Shown here: positions 1-6,094 of the stretch, piece after piece
How positions within the stretch are numbered: position 1 is the first letter of the stretch
Layout of the letters: every line of letters begins with the position of its first letter
From: Bacillota bacterium
Lineage (GTDB): Bacteria; Bacillota; Clostridia; Clostridiales; Clostridiaceae
Direction of reading: 5' to 3'
Assembly: GCA_023435985.1 (NCBI GenBank)
Contig: JAEZKY010000026.1
Coordinates: forward strand, 1 to 27,957
DNA: 27,957 nt
The notes under the pieces: model-generated
Seen by the model: only the letters and a program-made list of their open reading frames with translations
Databases searched by the model: none
Told to the model about the DNA's origin: nothing
Made by a program: the position numbers and the translations under genes

Positions 1-30
1 GCAGAGAACTTATATATTTCTGCAGTTTTT
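1..30 (+). terminator. Probable terminator of a gene upstream of the window
   Basis: GCAGA at 1-5 pairs with TCTGC at 19-23, and AGTTTTT follows. The left arm may extend past the window edge, so the stem could be longer than can be seen. It would end a plus-strand transcript whose gene lies outside the window. Confidence 0.45.
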
Positions 31-100
31 ATTATATTTGCTGATAATAAATTTACTCTTTAATTATATATAAGAATACAACTTAAAAGTATTAAATTTG

Positions 101-129
101 TAGACATTTAAAAATTAACACTTTACAAT
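101..129 (+). promoter_or_regulatory. Candidate sigma-A promoter of the LytTR/DUF3021 unit
   Basis: TAGACA at 101-106 and TACAAT at 124-129 are separated by 17 bp. This predicts a transcript start near 136 and a short leader before the ribosome site (TAGGAG, about 160) of the LytTR gene. It was picked by eye from AT-rich DNA, so chance matches are possible. Confidence 0.45.
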
Positions 130-172
130 ATATAAATAAAGAGAATAATTTTCTAATTATAGGAGTACAAAA

Positions 173-631
173 ATGAAAGTTAATATAAATATTATCTCTT
201 CTGAATTAGAAGAAGAAGTTAATTTTAATATTCACAATGTTAATGAAAAAATTAATGAAGCTATAGAATTACTTACCTCTTCAAAAAAAATTATTAAATA
301 CTTGCTTGTAAAAAAAGAAGATAAGCATTATAAAGTAAATATAGATGAAGTTTTTTATATAGAATCCATAGACAGAAAAGTGTTTATATATACAAAAGCA
401 GAAACCTACGAAATTTCCGAAAAATTATATATACTTGAAGAACAATTATCTAGCAATAACTTCCTAAGAATATCCAAGTCTATGCTTCTGAATATCAATA
501 AAATTTACTCTTTTTATCCTAAACTAAGTGGGAATTTAGAAGCACTTTTGACAAACAAAGAAAAAGTTATTATTTCAAGAAGATATGTTTCAAACTTAAA
601 AAGCAAATTAGGAATGAGGGATACTGAATGA
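173..631 (+). CDS. LytTR-family DNA-binding regulator
   Basis: A 152-residue protein with a poorly conserved N-terminal third (about 1-45) and a LytTR DNA-binding domain over about 45-150. Typical LytTR features are the 'Y-K-V-N-x-D-E-V-F-Y-I-E-S-x-D-R-K-V' strand pair near 53-70 and 'F-L-R-I-S-K-S-M-L-L-N-I-N-K-I' near 97-111. There is no response-regulator receiver domain, so it is a stand-alone LytTR protein. The ATG has a TAGGAG ribosome site. The stop overlaps the start of the DUF3021 gene (ATGA), so the two are translationally coupled. LytTR-DUF3021 pairs are common in Firmicutes. The membrane partner often modulates the regulator and the pair usually controls its own operon. The target genes cannot be read from the sequence. 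Confidence 0.88.
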   Translation: MKVNINIISSELEEEVNFNIHNVNEKINEAIELLTSSKKIIKYLLVKKEDKHYKVNIDEVFYIESIDRKVFIYTKAETYEISEKLYILEEQLSSNNFLRISKSMLLNINKIYSFYPKLSGNLEALLTNKEKVIISRRYVSNLKSKLGMRDTE

Positions 632-1035
632 CCTTTGAATATTTTAAAAAAATATTAAAATTAACCTCCATAGTTTTTACTGTAATTGTATCATTTCAAC
701 TTATAAGCGGACAAAATTTAAATAATCAAATATTACATGACCTTTTAGGTTTATCTTTAATTTTGACATTAATAAAAGTACTCATTAATAAATATGTTAT
801 TCCTAGAGATTCAATATTTAACTCATTATTATTTATACTCATAGCTTGGGCAATGGTTATAGGCTCAAATTACGTTTTTAGTTGGAATATGTCCATTAAC
901 ACAATATTCTTAACATCCATACAAATTGTAGTAATTTATATTTTGGTGAGAATTATTAACTATCAACATGATAAAATCGAAGTTAAGAAAATGAACGAAA
1001 TCTTAGATAGAAATAGAAAAAATCAACAACAGTAA
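628..1035 (+). CDS. DUF3021 family membrane protein
   Basis: A 135-residue protein with four predicted membrane segments (about 11-28, 36-52, 63-84 and 90-111) and a short charged cytoplasmic tail (about 112-135). Size, topology and position directly after a LytTR gene fit DUF3021. Its ATG lies in the 4-bp ATGA overlap with the LytTR stop, so the two proteins are likely made together. The inferred role is as membrane partner or inhibitor of the LytTR regulator. Its biochemical function is unknown. The last five codons form the left arm of the downstream terminator. Confidence 0.82.
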   Translation: MTFEYFKKILKLTSIVFTVIVSFQLISGQNLNNQILHDLLGLSLILTLIKVLINKYVIPRDSIFNSLLFILIAWAMVIGSNYVFSWNMSINTIFLTSIQIVVIYILVRIINYQHDKIEVKKMNEILDRNRKNQQQ

Positions 1036-1059
1036 TTTAAAAGCTGTTGTTGATTTTTT
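1017..1059 (+). terminator. Intrinsic terminator of the LytTR/DUF3021 operon
   Basis: A perfect 12-bp stem, AATCAACAACAG (1021-1032) with CTGTTGTTGATT (1044-1055), extends by four A-T pairs (1017-1020 with 1056-1059) and has an 11-nt loop. The left arm lies inside the DUF3021 coding sequence and the stop codon begins the loop. Confidence 0.85.
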
Positions 1060-1196
1060 CTATGCTTAGTTATATTTCATATTATCTTTTATACCTCTTA
1101 TGTATATAAATATACCGCTTATGTCAATTCGTATTGTCACTATCTATCTTTTGTTGTAATCTTACTCCATGATATGAATTGAAAGAAGGTATTTAT

Positions 1197-1712
1197 ATGA
1201 ATGTTATTAATATTATTGCAGAAATTATAAGCGGAACCCCTTTTTATGTTTGGATTTTACTTATTTTTCTATTAAAACGAGGACTTAATTCAGCAAAAGA
1301 TAGTGAAGTATCTTTCCCTAAAATGTTTATTGTGCCATTGATTTTTATGGTTTGGGGCTTAGAAAAATTATTTACAGGTTTTAGTTATTTAAATATTGCT
1401 ATGATTTTTTATATCATCTTTATGTGTTTGGGTTTATTAATATCTTATTTTCTATATTCGCGATACAGAAAGCTATATATAAAAGATAATTCACTATATA
1501 AAACAGGCACTTATTTGCCATTAATTTTTGTCATTGTTAATTTCTTTGTGAAATATTTATTAGGTGTTGCTCTAAGCATTAATCCATCATTATATAGCAC
1601 ACTTTACTTTAGTACTTTATATTCATTATTGTGTGGCTTTTCTGTTGGATTATTTATTGGAGGTATCCTTCAAGCATATACTGCTTCTTCACAATTAAAA
1701 ACACTAGCTTAA
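1197..1712 (+). CDS. DUF6622-like integral membrane protein
   Basis: A 171-residue protein from the ATG at 1197. An in-frame TTG at 1179 would add six residues, but the ribosome site AGAAGG (1184-1189) lies between them, 7 nt before the ATG, so 1197 is preferred. It has about five hydrophobic segments. The N-terminus 'G-T-P-F-Y-V-W-I-L-L-I-F-L-L-K-R-G' and the following 'P-K-M-F-I-V-P-L-I-F-M-V-W-G-L' resemble the DUF6622 membrane family. No catalytic residues or cofactor motifs are visible and the function is unknown. It is a single-gene unit, separated from DUF3021 by a terminator and about 160 bp, and followed by its own terminator. Confidence 0.75.
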   Translation: MNVINIIAEIISGTPFYVWILLIFLLKRGLNSAKDSEVSFPKMFIVPLIFMVWGLEKLFTGFSYLNIAMIFYIIFMCLGLLISYFLYSRYRKLYIKDNSLYKTGTYLPLIFVIVNFFVKYLLGVALSINPSLYSTLYFSTLYSLLCGFSVGLFIGGILQAYTASSQLKTLA

Positions 1713-1727
1713 CTACTATTGTATAAT

Positions 1728-1760
1728 AAAAAAACCACGTTCAAAACTGCGTGGTTTTTA
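1728..1760 (+). terminator. Intrinsic terminator, probably bidirectional
   Basis: AAAAACCACG (1730-1739) pairs perfectly with CGTGGTTTTT (1750-1759) around a 10-nt loop. The A-rich left flank and T-rich right flank allow it to serve the plus-strand membrane gene and, on the other strand, the convergent dehydrogenase gene. Confidence 0.85.
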
Positions 1761-1914
1761 CTTCATTTAGCTATGAGTCTCAGTTTATTTATTTAAAGAT
1801 GCCATAATTAAATTACTATAAACTTTTAAGAAATGAAATTATCGCTTTCCCCCCCTAAAGAGCACGACTTAAACTCTTTATTATTCTATAAGTACAGATA
1901 TATGTGCACTAATT

Positions 1915-2646
1915 TTACCATGGAATAACTCCATTTTCATCAAAGAAACCACCTGTCGGTCCATTTTCATCTAGTGTAGCAAGTTGAACAACAACAGTCG
2001 CCGCTTGTTGAACAGTACGATATCCTCTATGTCCATTTAAGTCTGTAGCTGTAAACCCAGGATCTGCTGCATTAATTTTTATAGTAGTATTTTTATATTC
2101 TTTTGCAAGCATTACTGTAAGAGCATTTACAGCAGTTTTAGAGCTTTGATATGCTAGTAAATTGAAATTATAAAATTCTGATTCAGGATCGCTATTTATA
2201 TATAATGAACCTAAACCACTTGATAAATTAACAACTCTACCACATGGAGATTTTTTTAGTAAGGGTAACATAGCTTTTGTAACTGCAAACATTCCAAAAA
2301 AGTTTGTCTCAAACGTCTCTTTTAGTATACTTAATTCCGATTCACTCGGAGACACACCATTATCTATAGATATTCCTACATTATTAATAAGCACATTCAA
2401 AGACCCAAATTCTTTTTCAATCTGTTTTTTAGCATCGTCAATAGACCCTTGCTTTGTTACATCCAATAATATCAAGTGTGCTTGTATTCCTTCCTCAACT
2501 AATTTTGTTAATGCCTTCTTTCCTCTTTCCTCATCTCTTGATCCAACTAAAATTTTAAAACCCAATGCACCTAAACGCTTGGCTGTTTCAAATCCAATTC
2601 CTTTATTAGCACCAGTAATTAATGCAACTTTGCTTTTTTCTTTCAT
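1915..2646 (-). CDS. Short-chain dehydrogenase/reductase, carbonyl reductase-like
   Basis: A 243-residue classical SDR with a Rossmann fold. It has the nucleotide-binding TGANKGIG (11-18), acidic D62 in 'L-L-D-V', NNVG (88-91), the catalytic serine in 'N-L-S-S-G' (142/143), and the Y166-x3-K170 dyad. 'G-S-R-D' after the second strand (35-38) favours NADP(H). Length and motifs match the carbonyl-reductase-like SDR group. The substrate is unknown, probably an aldehyde or ketone. The ATG has an AGGAGG site about 11 nt upstream. It lies 45 bp downstream of a MerR gene on the same strand and is probably co-transcribed with it. SDR genes under small MerR regulators often respond to electrophiles or aldehydes, which is the best guess here. 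Confidence 0.87.
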   Translation of the reverse strand: MKEKSKVALITGANKGIGFETAKRLGALGFKILVGSRDEERGKKALTKLVEEGIQAHLILLDVTKQGSIDDAKKQIEKEFGSLNVLINNVGISIDNGVSPSESELSILKETFETNFFGMFAVTKAMLPLLKKSPCGRVVNLSSGLGSLYINSDPESEFYNFNLLAYQSSKTAVNALTVMLAKEYKNTTIKINAADPGFTATDLNGHRGYRTVQQAATVVVQLATLDENGPTGGFFDENGVIPW

Positions 2647-2691
2647 ATTAAAAATATACCTCCTGAGCTTATTACTCTTTAGATTAAATTA

Positions 2692-3021
2692 TTAATTTTG
2701 AGTACTTTTTAATTTTATTTCTATAATTTTCTGCACTTCCTGCATTTGTTCCTCAAGCTTCCTCTTATGCTCTAAAAGCATTTTATTTCTTTCTGGAATA
2801 GTAAGCTTTAAATATTTCCTTATTTCTTCTAAAGTCATACCTGCTTTTTTCAAACATATAATTGACTCTAATCTAGTTTTATGTTTCAATCCGTAAACAC
2901 GATGCCCTCTATTATTTCGCTCTATTTTGGGAAGTATTCCTATCTTTTCATAGTAAAGAATAGTATCACCATTTATCCCTACTTGCTCTGATAACTGCTT
3001 TATTGAAAATATATCCTCCAA
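2692..3021 (-). CDS. MerR-family transcriptional regulator
   Basis: A 109-residue protein with a MerR winged helix-turn-helix at about 5-72 ('S-I-K-Q-L-S-E-Q-V-G', 'I-L-Y-Y-E-K-I-G-I-L', 'R-V-Y-G') and a short coiled coil at about 80-105 that should dimerise. There is no metal-binding cysteine cluster at the C-terminus, so it is not a classical mercury, copper or zinc sensor. The start is a TTG at 3021 with GGTGAG about 6 nt upstream. A GGAGG just inside the frame (codons 1-3) leaves some doubt about the exact start, because no ATG lies nearby. It precedes the SDR gene and very probably controls this two-gene operon, including itself, through the palindrome at 3065-3084. Confidence 0.87.
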   Translation of the reverse strand: MEDIFSIKQLSEQVGINGDTILYYEKIGILPKIERNNRGHRVYGLKHKTRLESIICLKKAGMTLEEIRKYLKLTIPERNKMLLEHKRKLEEQMQEVQKIIEIKLKSTQN

Positions 3022-3056
3022 CTAATACTCACCAACTTTCTAATCTGAATAAGTTA

Positions 3057-3087
3057 ATACTACAACTCGGAGTTAACTCCGAGTCAA
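3057..3087 (-). promoter_or_regulatory. MerR-type promoter with operator palindrome
   Basis: Read on the minus strand, TTGACT (3087-3082) and TAGTAT (3062-3057) are separated by 19 bp, the over-long spacer typical of MerR-activated promoters. A perfect 20-bp palindrome, ACTCGGAGTTAACTCCGAGT (3065-3084), fills the spacer and touches the -35 box. The MerR gene starts 36 bp downstream, so the operon is expected to be autoregulated. Confidence 0.85.
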
Positions 3088-3368
3088 GCTATTTTTTATA
3101 TTACTTTTTGTATTACTTTTCCTAAAATAACCTACAAATCTATTCTGTTGCTCAACTGTAAAATTATTCAAGTAAAAATATACTACTATAGTCTTTATTT
3201 TAAATACATTAAATATTAAAACAATTTTCCGATCCATTGCTCTCACCCTTTATATTTTAACCTTATATATTAAGTATATAGATGTATTATTATATTTTGT
3301 GGGATATGGCTCTGAAAAATCTATATTGGATAGATCTTAGCTTTCAATGTTACAATATTTATTTTCTC
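3088..3368. other. Intergenic region without a convincing gene
   Basis: This is the AT-rich spacer between the divergent MerR and Rrf2 promoters. The short frame entering it from the Rrf2 side (3282-3470) has no ribosome site and overlaps the start of Rrf2, so it is not called. No RNA structure or repeat was recognised here. Confidence 0.6.
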
Positions 3369-3401
3369 TTGACAACTAGATCAAATAAATGTATAGTTGA
3401 T
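3369..3401 (+). promoter_or_regulatory. Rrf2 gene promoter with shared operator
   Basis: TTGACA (3369-3374) and TATAGT (3392-3397) have a 17-bp spacer. An inverted repeat CAACTA (3373-3378)-N15-TAGTTG (3394-3399) covers both boxes. The same arms with the same 15-bp spacing occur at the promoter of the downstream ferredoxin gene, so this is probably the operator for Rrf2 (autoregulation). Confidence 0.8.
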
Positions 3402-3429
3402 TTAGTTAATACAAAAGGAGGGAAGAATT

Positions 3430-3849
3430 GTGGCATATTCAACAGAATTTTCAAGAGCGATTTCCATTAGTCTTTTAATTAATCAAAAAATGGAGGAATA
3501 TGGATTTGAGTTTGTATCGGCAAAGACTATTGCCGAATTTCTTAAAATACCTGCTCCAACAGTGGTTAGAATATTGAGAAGTCTTAATGCTGCTGGACTC
3601 ACAACGACAAAAGAAGGAGCTAAAGGTGGAGTTATTTTAGGAAAACCAATTGCAGAGATAACCTTATTAGACATATTTTCAGCAGTTGAACACGGATCTT
3701 TATTTAAGATGGACATTGATTTTCTAATTGAAGATCCAAGAATTGATAATTTAAAATCGCTCATAAAAAATTGTATGCAGGATGCTGAAATCGCCATGAA
3801 GGAATCTCTCAAAAAAACAACTCTGGCGGATATTTCTAAGTCACTATAA
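3430..3849 (+). CDS. Rrf2-family transcriptional regulator
   Basis: A 139-residue protein with an Rrf2 winged helix over the N-terminal 80 residues: 'A-I-S-I-S-L-L-I', recognition region 'S-A-K-T-I-A-E-F-L-K-I-P-A-P-T-V-V-R-I-L-R-S-L' at about 30-52, and wing 'K-E-G-A-K-G-G-V-I-L' at about 61-70. The three-cysteine iron-sulfur cluster of IscR/NsrR is absent; only one Cys, in the C-terminal helix, is present. It is therefore a cluster-free YwnA-like member whose signal is unknown. The GTG start has AAAGGAGGG 7 nt upstream. It is followed by a terminator, then by a flavodoxin-ferredoxin gene carrying the same operator. The inferred role is a repressor of itself and of that gene. Confidence 0.86.
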   Translation: MAYSTEFSRAISISLLINQKMEEYGFEFVSAKTIAEFLKIPAPTVVRILRSLNAAGLTTTKEGAKGGVILGKPIAEITLLDIFSAVEHGSLFKMDIDFLIEDPRIDNLKSLIKNCMQDAEIAMKESLKKTTLADISKSL

Positions 3850-3875
3850 TAAGGAATGATTTTTTAGCACTCGTT

Positions 3876-3909
3876 ACAACTGCCATTCTAGCTGGCAGTT
3901 GTGATTTTT
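3876..3909 (+). terminator. Intrinsic terminator after Rrf2
   Basis: A perfect 10-bp stem, ACAACTGCCA (3876-3885) with TGGCAGTTGT (3893-3902), has a 7-nt loop and is followed by GATTTTT. The T-run abuts the -35 box of the next promoter. Confidence 0.85.
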
Positions 3910-3943
3910 GACATCAACTATATAAAATAGTTATATAGTTGAT
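3908..3943 (+). promoter_or_regulatory. Promoter and Rrf2-type operator of the ferredoxin gene
   Basis: TTGACA (3908-3913) and TATATA (3932-3937) have an 18-bp spacer. A perfect 11-bp inverted repeat, ATCAACTATAT (3913-3923) and ATATAGTTGAT (3933-3943), lies between and over them. Its core, CAACTA-N15-TAGTTG, matches the operator in front of the Rrf2 gene in arm sequence and spacing. Confidence 0.82.
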
Positions 3944-3975
3944 ATTGATTGTAACAAATAAGGAGGTAATTTAAA

Positions 3976-4755
3976 TTGAAAAGTGTTATTTATTATTTTA
4001 CAGGAACAGGAAACAATTTACAGTTAGCAAAAAAGATAGCTGAGGCATTGCCAGATTGCACTCTGGTATCAATGAGTAAAGGGAAACACGACAGCAATGA
4101 GGTGTATGATTATATCGGTTTTGTGTATCCCACATACGCCTTAAATTTGCCGCGAAGAGTAAAACAATTTATAAGCGAAATGTCGCTTGAAAAAAGTAAA
4201 GACGCATATTTTTTTGCTGTGACTGGATGTGGGAATATAAGTGGTGTTGCATTAACTGTTCCCGCCAAAATTTTAGCAAAAAAAGGTGTGACACTTAATT
4301 TTGCAGAGAAAATTATTATGGTTGGAAATTATGTTGCCATGTATGACTTGAACGAGAGAGCCCAAGAGAAATATCAAATTGCCACCGATAATATACCTGC
4401 ATTAGCACAAAAGATAGCTGCTAAAACACAACAACCAGTGGGTAAGGTAAACGAGCCTCTTAATGTATCAACTGCTATTGGTCAAAAATTAATATACGCC
4501 AGAAAAGACAAAGGTTTTAATGTTTCCGATGCTTGTATAGGTTGTGGAACCTGTGAGGCAGTCTGCCCTGTTTCGAACATAGTAATAAAAAACAAGAAAC
4601 CTAGTTTTAATCACAATTGTGAACAATGTATGGCGTGTGTGCAATGGTGCCCAAAGCAGGCTATTAACTATAAGAATATAACACAAAACAGAAAACGCTA
4701 TACTAATCCTAGTATTAGCTTGAAAGAGTTAATAGAAGGTAATAAGAATAGTTGA
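3976..4755 (+). CDS. EFR1-type flavodoxin-ferredoxin fusion protein
   Basis: A 259-residue cytoplasmic electron-transfer protein. The N-terminal flavodoxin-like domain (about 1-150) has the FMN phosphate loop 'F-T-G-T-G-N-N' at 8-14 and 'Y-P-T-Y' at 51-54. The C-terminus carries two ferredoxin motifs: C187-x2-C190-x2-C193-x3-C197-P and C215-x2-C218-x2-C221-x3-C225-P, for two [4Fe-4S] clusters. This order matches EFR1-family ferrodoxins. The donor and acceptor are unknown. The start is TTG with GGAGG about 9 nt upstream. It has its own promoter and the Rrf2-type operator, so it is probably induced when Rrf2 releases DNA, perhaps under redox or electrophile stress. Confidence 0.88.
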   Translation: MKSVIYYFTGTGNNLQLAKKIAEALPDCTLVSMSKGKHDSNEVYDYIGFVYPTYALNLPRRVKQFISEMSLEKSKDAYFFAVTGCGNISGVALTVPAKILAKKGVTLNFAEKIIMVGNYVAMYDLNERAQEKYQIATDNIPALAQKIAAKTQQPVGKVNEPLNVSTAIGQKLIYARKDKGFNVSDACIGCGTCEAVCPVSNIVIKNKKPSFNHNCEQCMACVQWCPKQAINYKNITQNRKRYTNPSISLKELIEGNKNS

Positions 4756-4816
4756 CATTAAACTCAGATAATTTCTTATACTGGTAAACAAGAAAAATAA
4801 AAACGCACTCAAAACA

Positions 4817-4885
4817 TCAAGATGAGTCTATCGTTTCATATGGACACGTCGGTAAAACTACAACTCCATAACCGTTGAACGTAGC
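4817..4885 (-). pseudogene. Possible 3' remnant of a minus-strand gene
   Basis: This short island is less AT-rich than its surroundings. Read on the minus strand it is open for 22 residues (ATFNGYGVVVLPTC... to the stop at 4817-4819). It is followed by a weak hairpin (GACTCA with TTGAGT) and GCGTTTTTATTTTT, which looks like a gene end plus terminator. No start or longer frame remains, because the upstream side runs into the ferredoxin terminator. The protein family was not recognised and this could be chance. Confidence 0.25.
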
Positions 4886-4925
4886 AAAAAATCCTGAATT
4901 CAATATATGAATTTAGGATTTTTTA
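4886..4925 (+). terminator. Intrinsic terminator of the ferredoxin gene
   Basis: AATCCTGAATTCA (4890-4902) pairs with TGAATTTAGGATT (4908-4920), with one G-T pair and a 5-nt loop, and is followed by TTTTATT. It lies about 130 bp after the stop codon. Confidence 0.8.
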
Positions 4926-5065
4926 TTGTCTATTCATAGAAATCATAGTATTTAATTTCTATTATACATTCTCAAATTTTCTCTAACTAGCATTTCATTG
5001 ACAATACTGCATCCATAAACATTATATTTAAGCTCAAATACCTTCTTAAGCCTCATTCTCCAAGC

Positions 5066-5161
5066 ATATTCTGAAGAATATTTATGGTAATATTGTTCCG
5101 AATATATATTCTTATATTCTTCAAAATATATATTCTCATATTGTAATATTCTTCAGAATAT
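5066..5161. repeat. AT-rich cluster of inverted and direct repeats
   Basis: ATATTCTGAAGAATAT (5066-5081) recurs as its exact reverse complement at 5146-5161. Between them AATATATATTCTTATATT (5101-5118) is repeated at 5125-5142 with one change (period 24). TATGGTA recurs around and after the block (5083, 5164, 5170). The region between the convergent ferredoxin and lactonase-like genes has no convincing gene. It may be a dispersed intergenic repeat or a structured RNA end. Confidence 0.7.
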
Positions 5162-5265
5162 ATATGGTACAGAATACTTATGGTAAACCATATTAGAATA
5201 TGAGATATTCTATAAGTAAAAATATTAGTAAAGAAGAACACCCAGGCCCAGACGTTTATTACTTT

Positions 5266-6069
5266 TTATTTATAGAATTCTGGAGCAAGTTTTATTGTTT
5301 TAAAGAATTCTTCATCATGAGCAAAAAATACTTTGGCATCATATTTTTTCTCTAGAGCTCTTACCTTTTCAATTGATTTAAAGAAGGAAAGATTATCATA
5401 AAGTAATCCTGATGCTTTAGCTGGTGGTCCGTAGATTTCTGAGCTATATACACAATCTTGCGGAAAGATTAATGTGCCTTCATCTTCCAAATGAACTACT
5501 ATTCCAAGTAATCCTGGTGTATGGCCTGGTAAATTTATTATTTCTACACCTTTTGCAAATTCAAAATCTTCTTCCACCAAATGATATTGTTTTACTGAAA
5601 CATCCATATCAGCTTTAATATATCCTCCATGGGTAAGCGGATTTTCGTTTAACCTTACTTGAGTTTGAGCTTGCATAAAATCTGCCTTTGGTACATATAC
5701 ATCAGCATGCTTGAACATATTTAAGTTTCCTGCGTGATCTAAATGCATATGAGAAATTATCACTTTCTTTATTTCTTCTGGTTTTGTTCCACATAAAGCT
5801 AATTGATTTTCTAATCTTTGTTCCTTTGTTTGATATAATGGATAAACTTCTTGCAAATTTTTTGGCCAATATCCATTCATTGCTTCTGGATTACTTCCTA
5901 CATCATATAAAATTTTTCCATCTGGATGATCTATTAAAATAGACATTACAGGCAGCTTAATCCACTTATTCTCTACATATGGCTTGCTATAGGTTCCCAT
6001 AGTAGCTCCACCTACTACATTATTTTTATCAGTTTCTAAATATCCTGTGTCTAAAACATATACTTTCAT
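5266..6069 (-). CDS. Metallo-beta-lactamase-fold lactonase (AHL-lactonase family)
   Basis: A 267-residue metallohydrolase with the dinuclear-metal signature H107-x-H109-x-D111-H112 ('S-H-M-H-L-D-H-A-G'), then H183 ('P-G-H-T-P-G'), D205 and H251. Tyr208 lies three residues after D205, the position of the catalytic tyrosine of AiiA-type N-acyl-homoserine lactonases. Length and motif spacing fit that family, which opens lactone rings by hydrolysis. The gene is last in the 4-hydroxybutyrate operon, 25 bp after the CoA-transferase, with AGGAGG about 9 nt before its ATG. The inferred role is opening gamma-butyrolactone, or a related lactone, to give 4-hydroxybutyrate. Quenching of acyl-lactone signals is an alternative. 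Confidence 0.82.
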   Translation of the reverse strand: MKVYVLDTGYLETDKNNVVGGATMGTYSKPYVENKWIKLPVMSILIDHPDGKILYDVGSNPEAMNGYWPKNLQEVYPLYQTKEQRLENQLALCGTKPEEIKKVIISHMHLDHAGNLNMFKHADVYVPKADFMQAQTQVRLNENPLTHGGYIKADMDVSVKQYHLVEEDFEFAKGVEIINLPGHTPGLLGIVVHLEDEGTLIFPQDCVYSSEIYGPPAKASGLLYDNLSFFKSIEKVRALEKKYDAKVFFAHDEEFFKTIKLAPEFYK

Positions 6070-6094
6070 AAATCATTTCCTCCTATACTTTCAT

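Noticed and set aside
1850..1857. Run of seven C's in the convergent spacer after the SDR gene
   Set aside because: It is an isolated homopolymer in non-coding DNA with no frame to switch and no promoter nearby.
3282..3470. Short plus-strand frame ahead of and into Rrf2
   Set aside because: It has no ribosome site, contains the Rrf2 promoter and overlaps the Rrf2 start in another frame, with no recognisable protein.
5053..5241. Minus-strand 62-codon frame in the AT-rich repeat cluster
   Set aside because: It is made of low-complexity Ile/Tyr/Phe/Asn codons produced by the repeats and has no credible ribosome site or family.
5266..6069. Quorum-quenching as the primary role of the lactonase-like protein
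   Set aside because: Fold and active site allow it, but the gene is the last member of a 4-hydroxybutyrate operon, so a metabolic lactone is the simpler explanation. It is kept only as an alternative.
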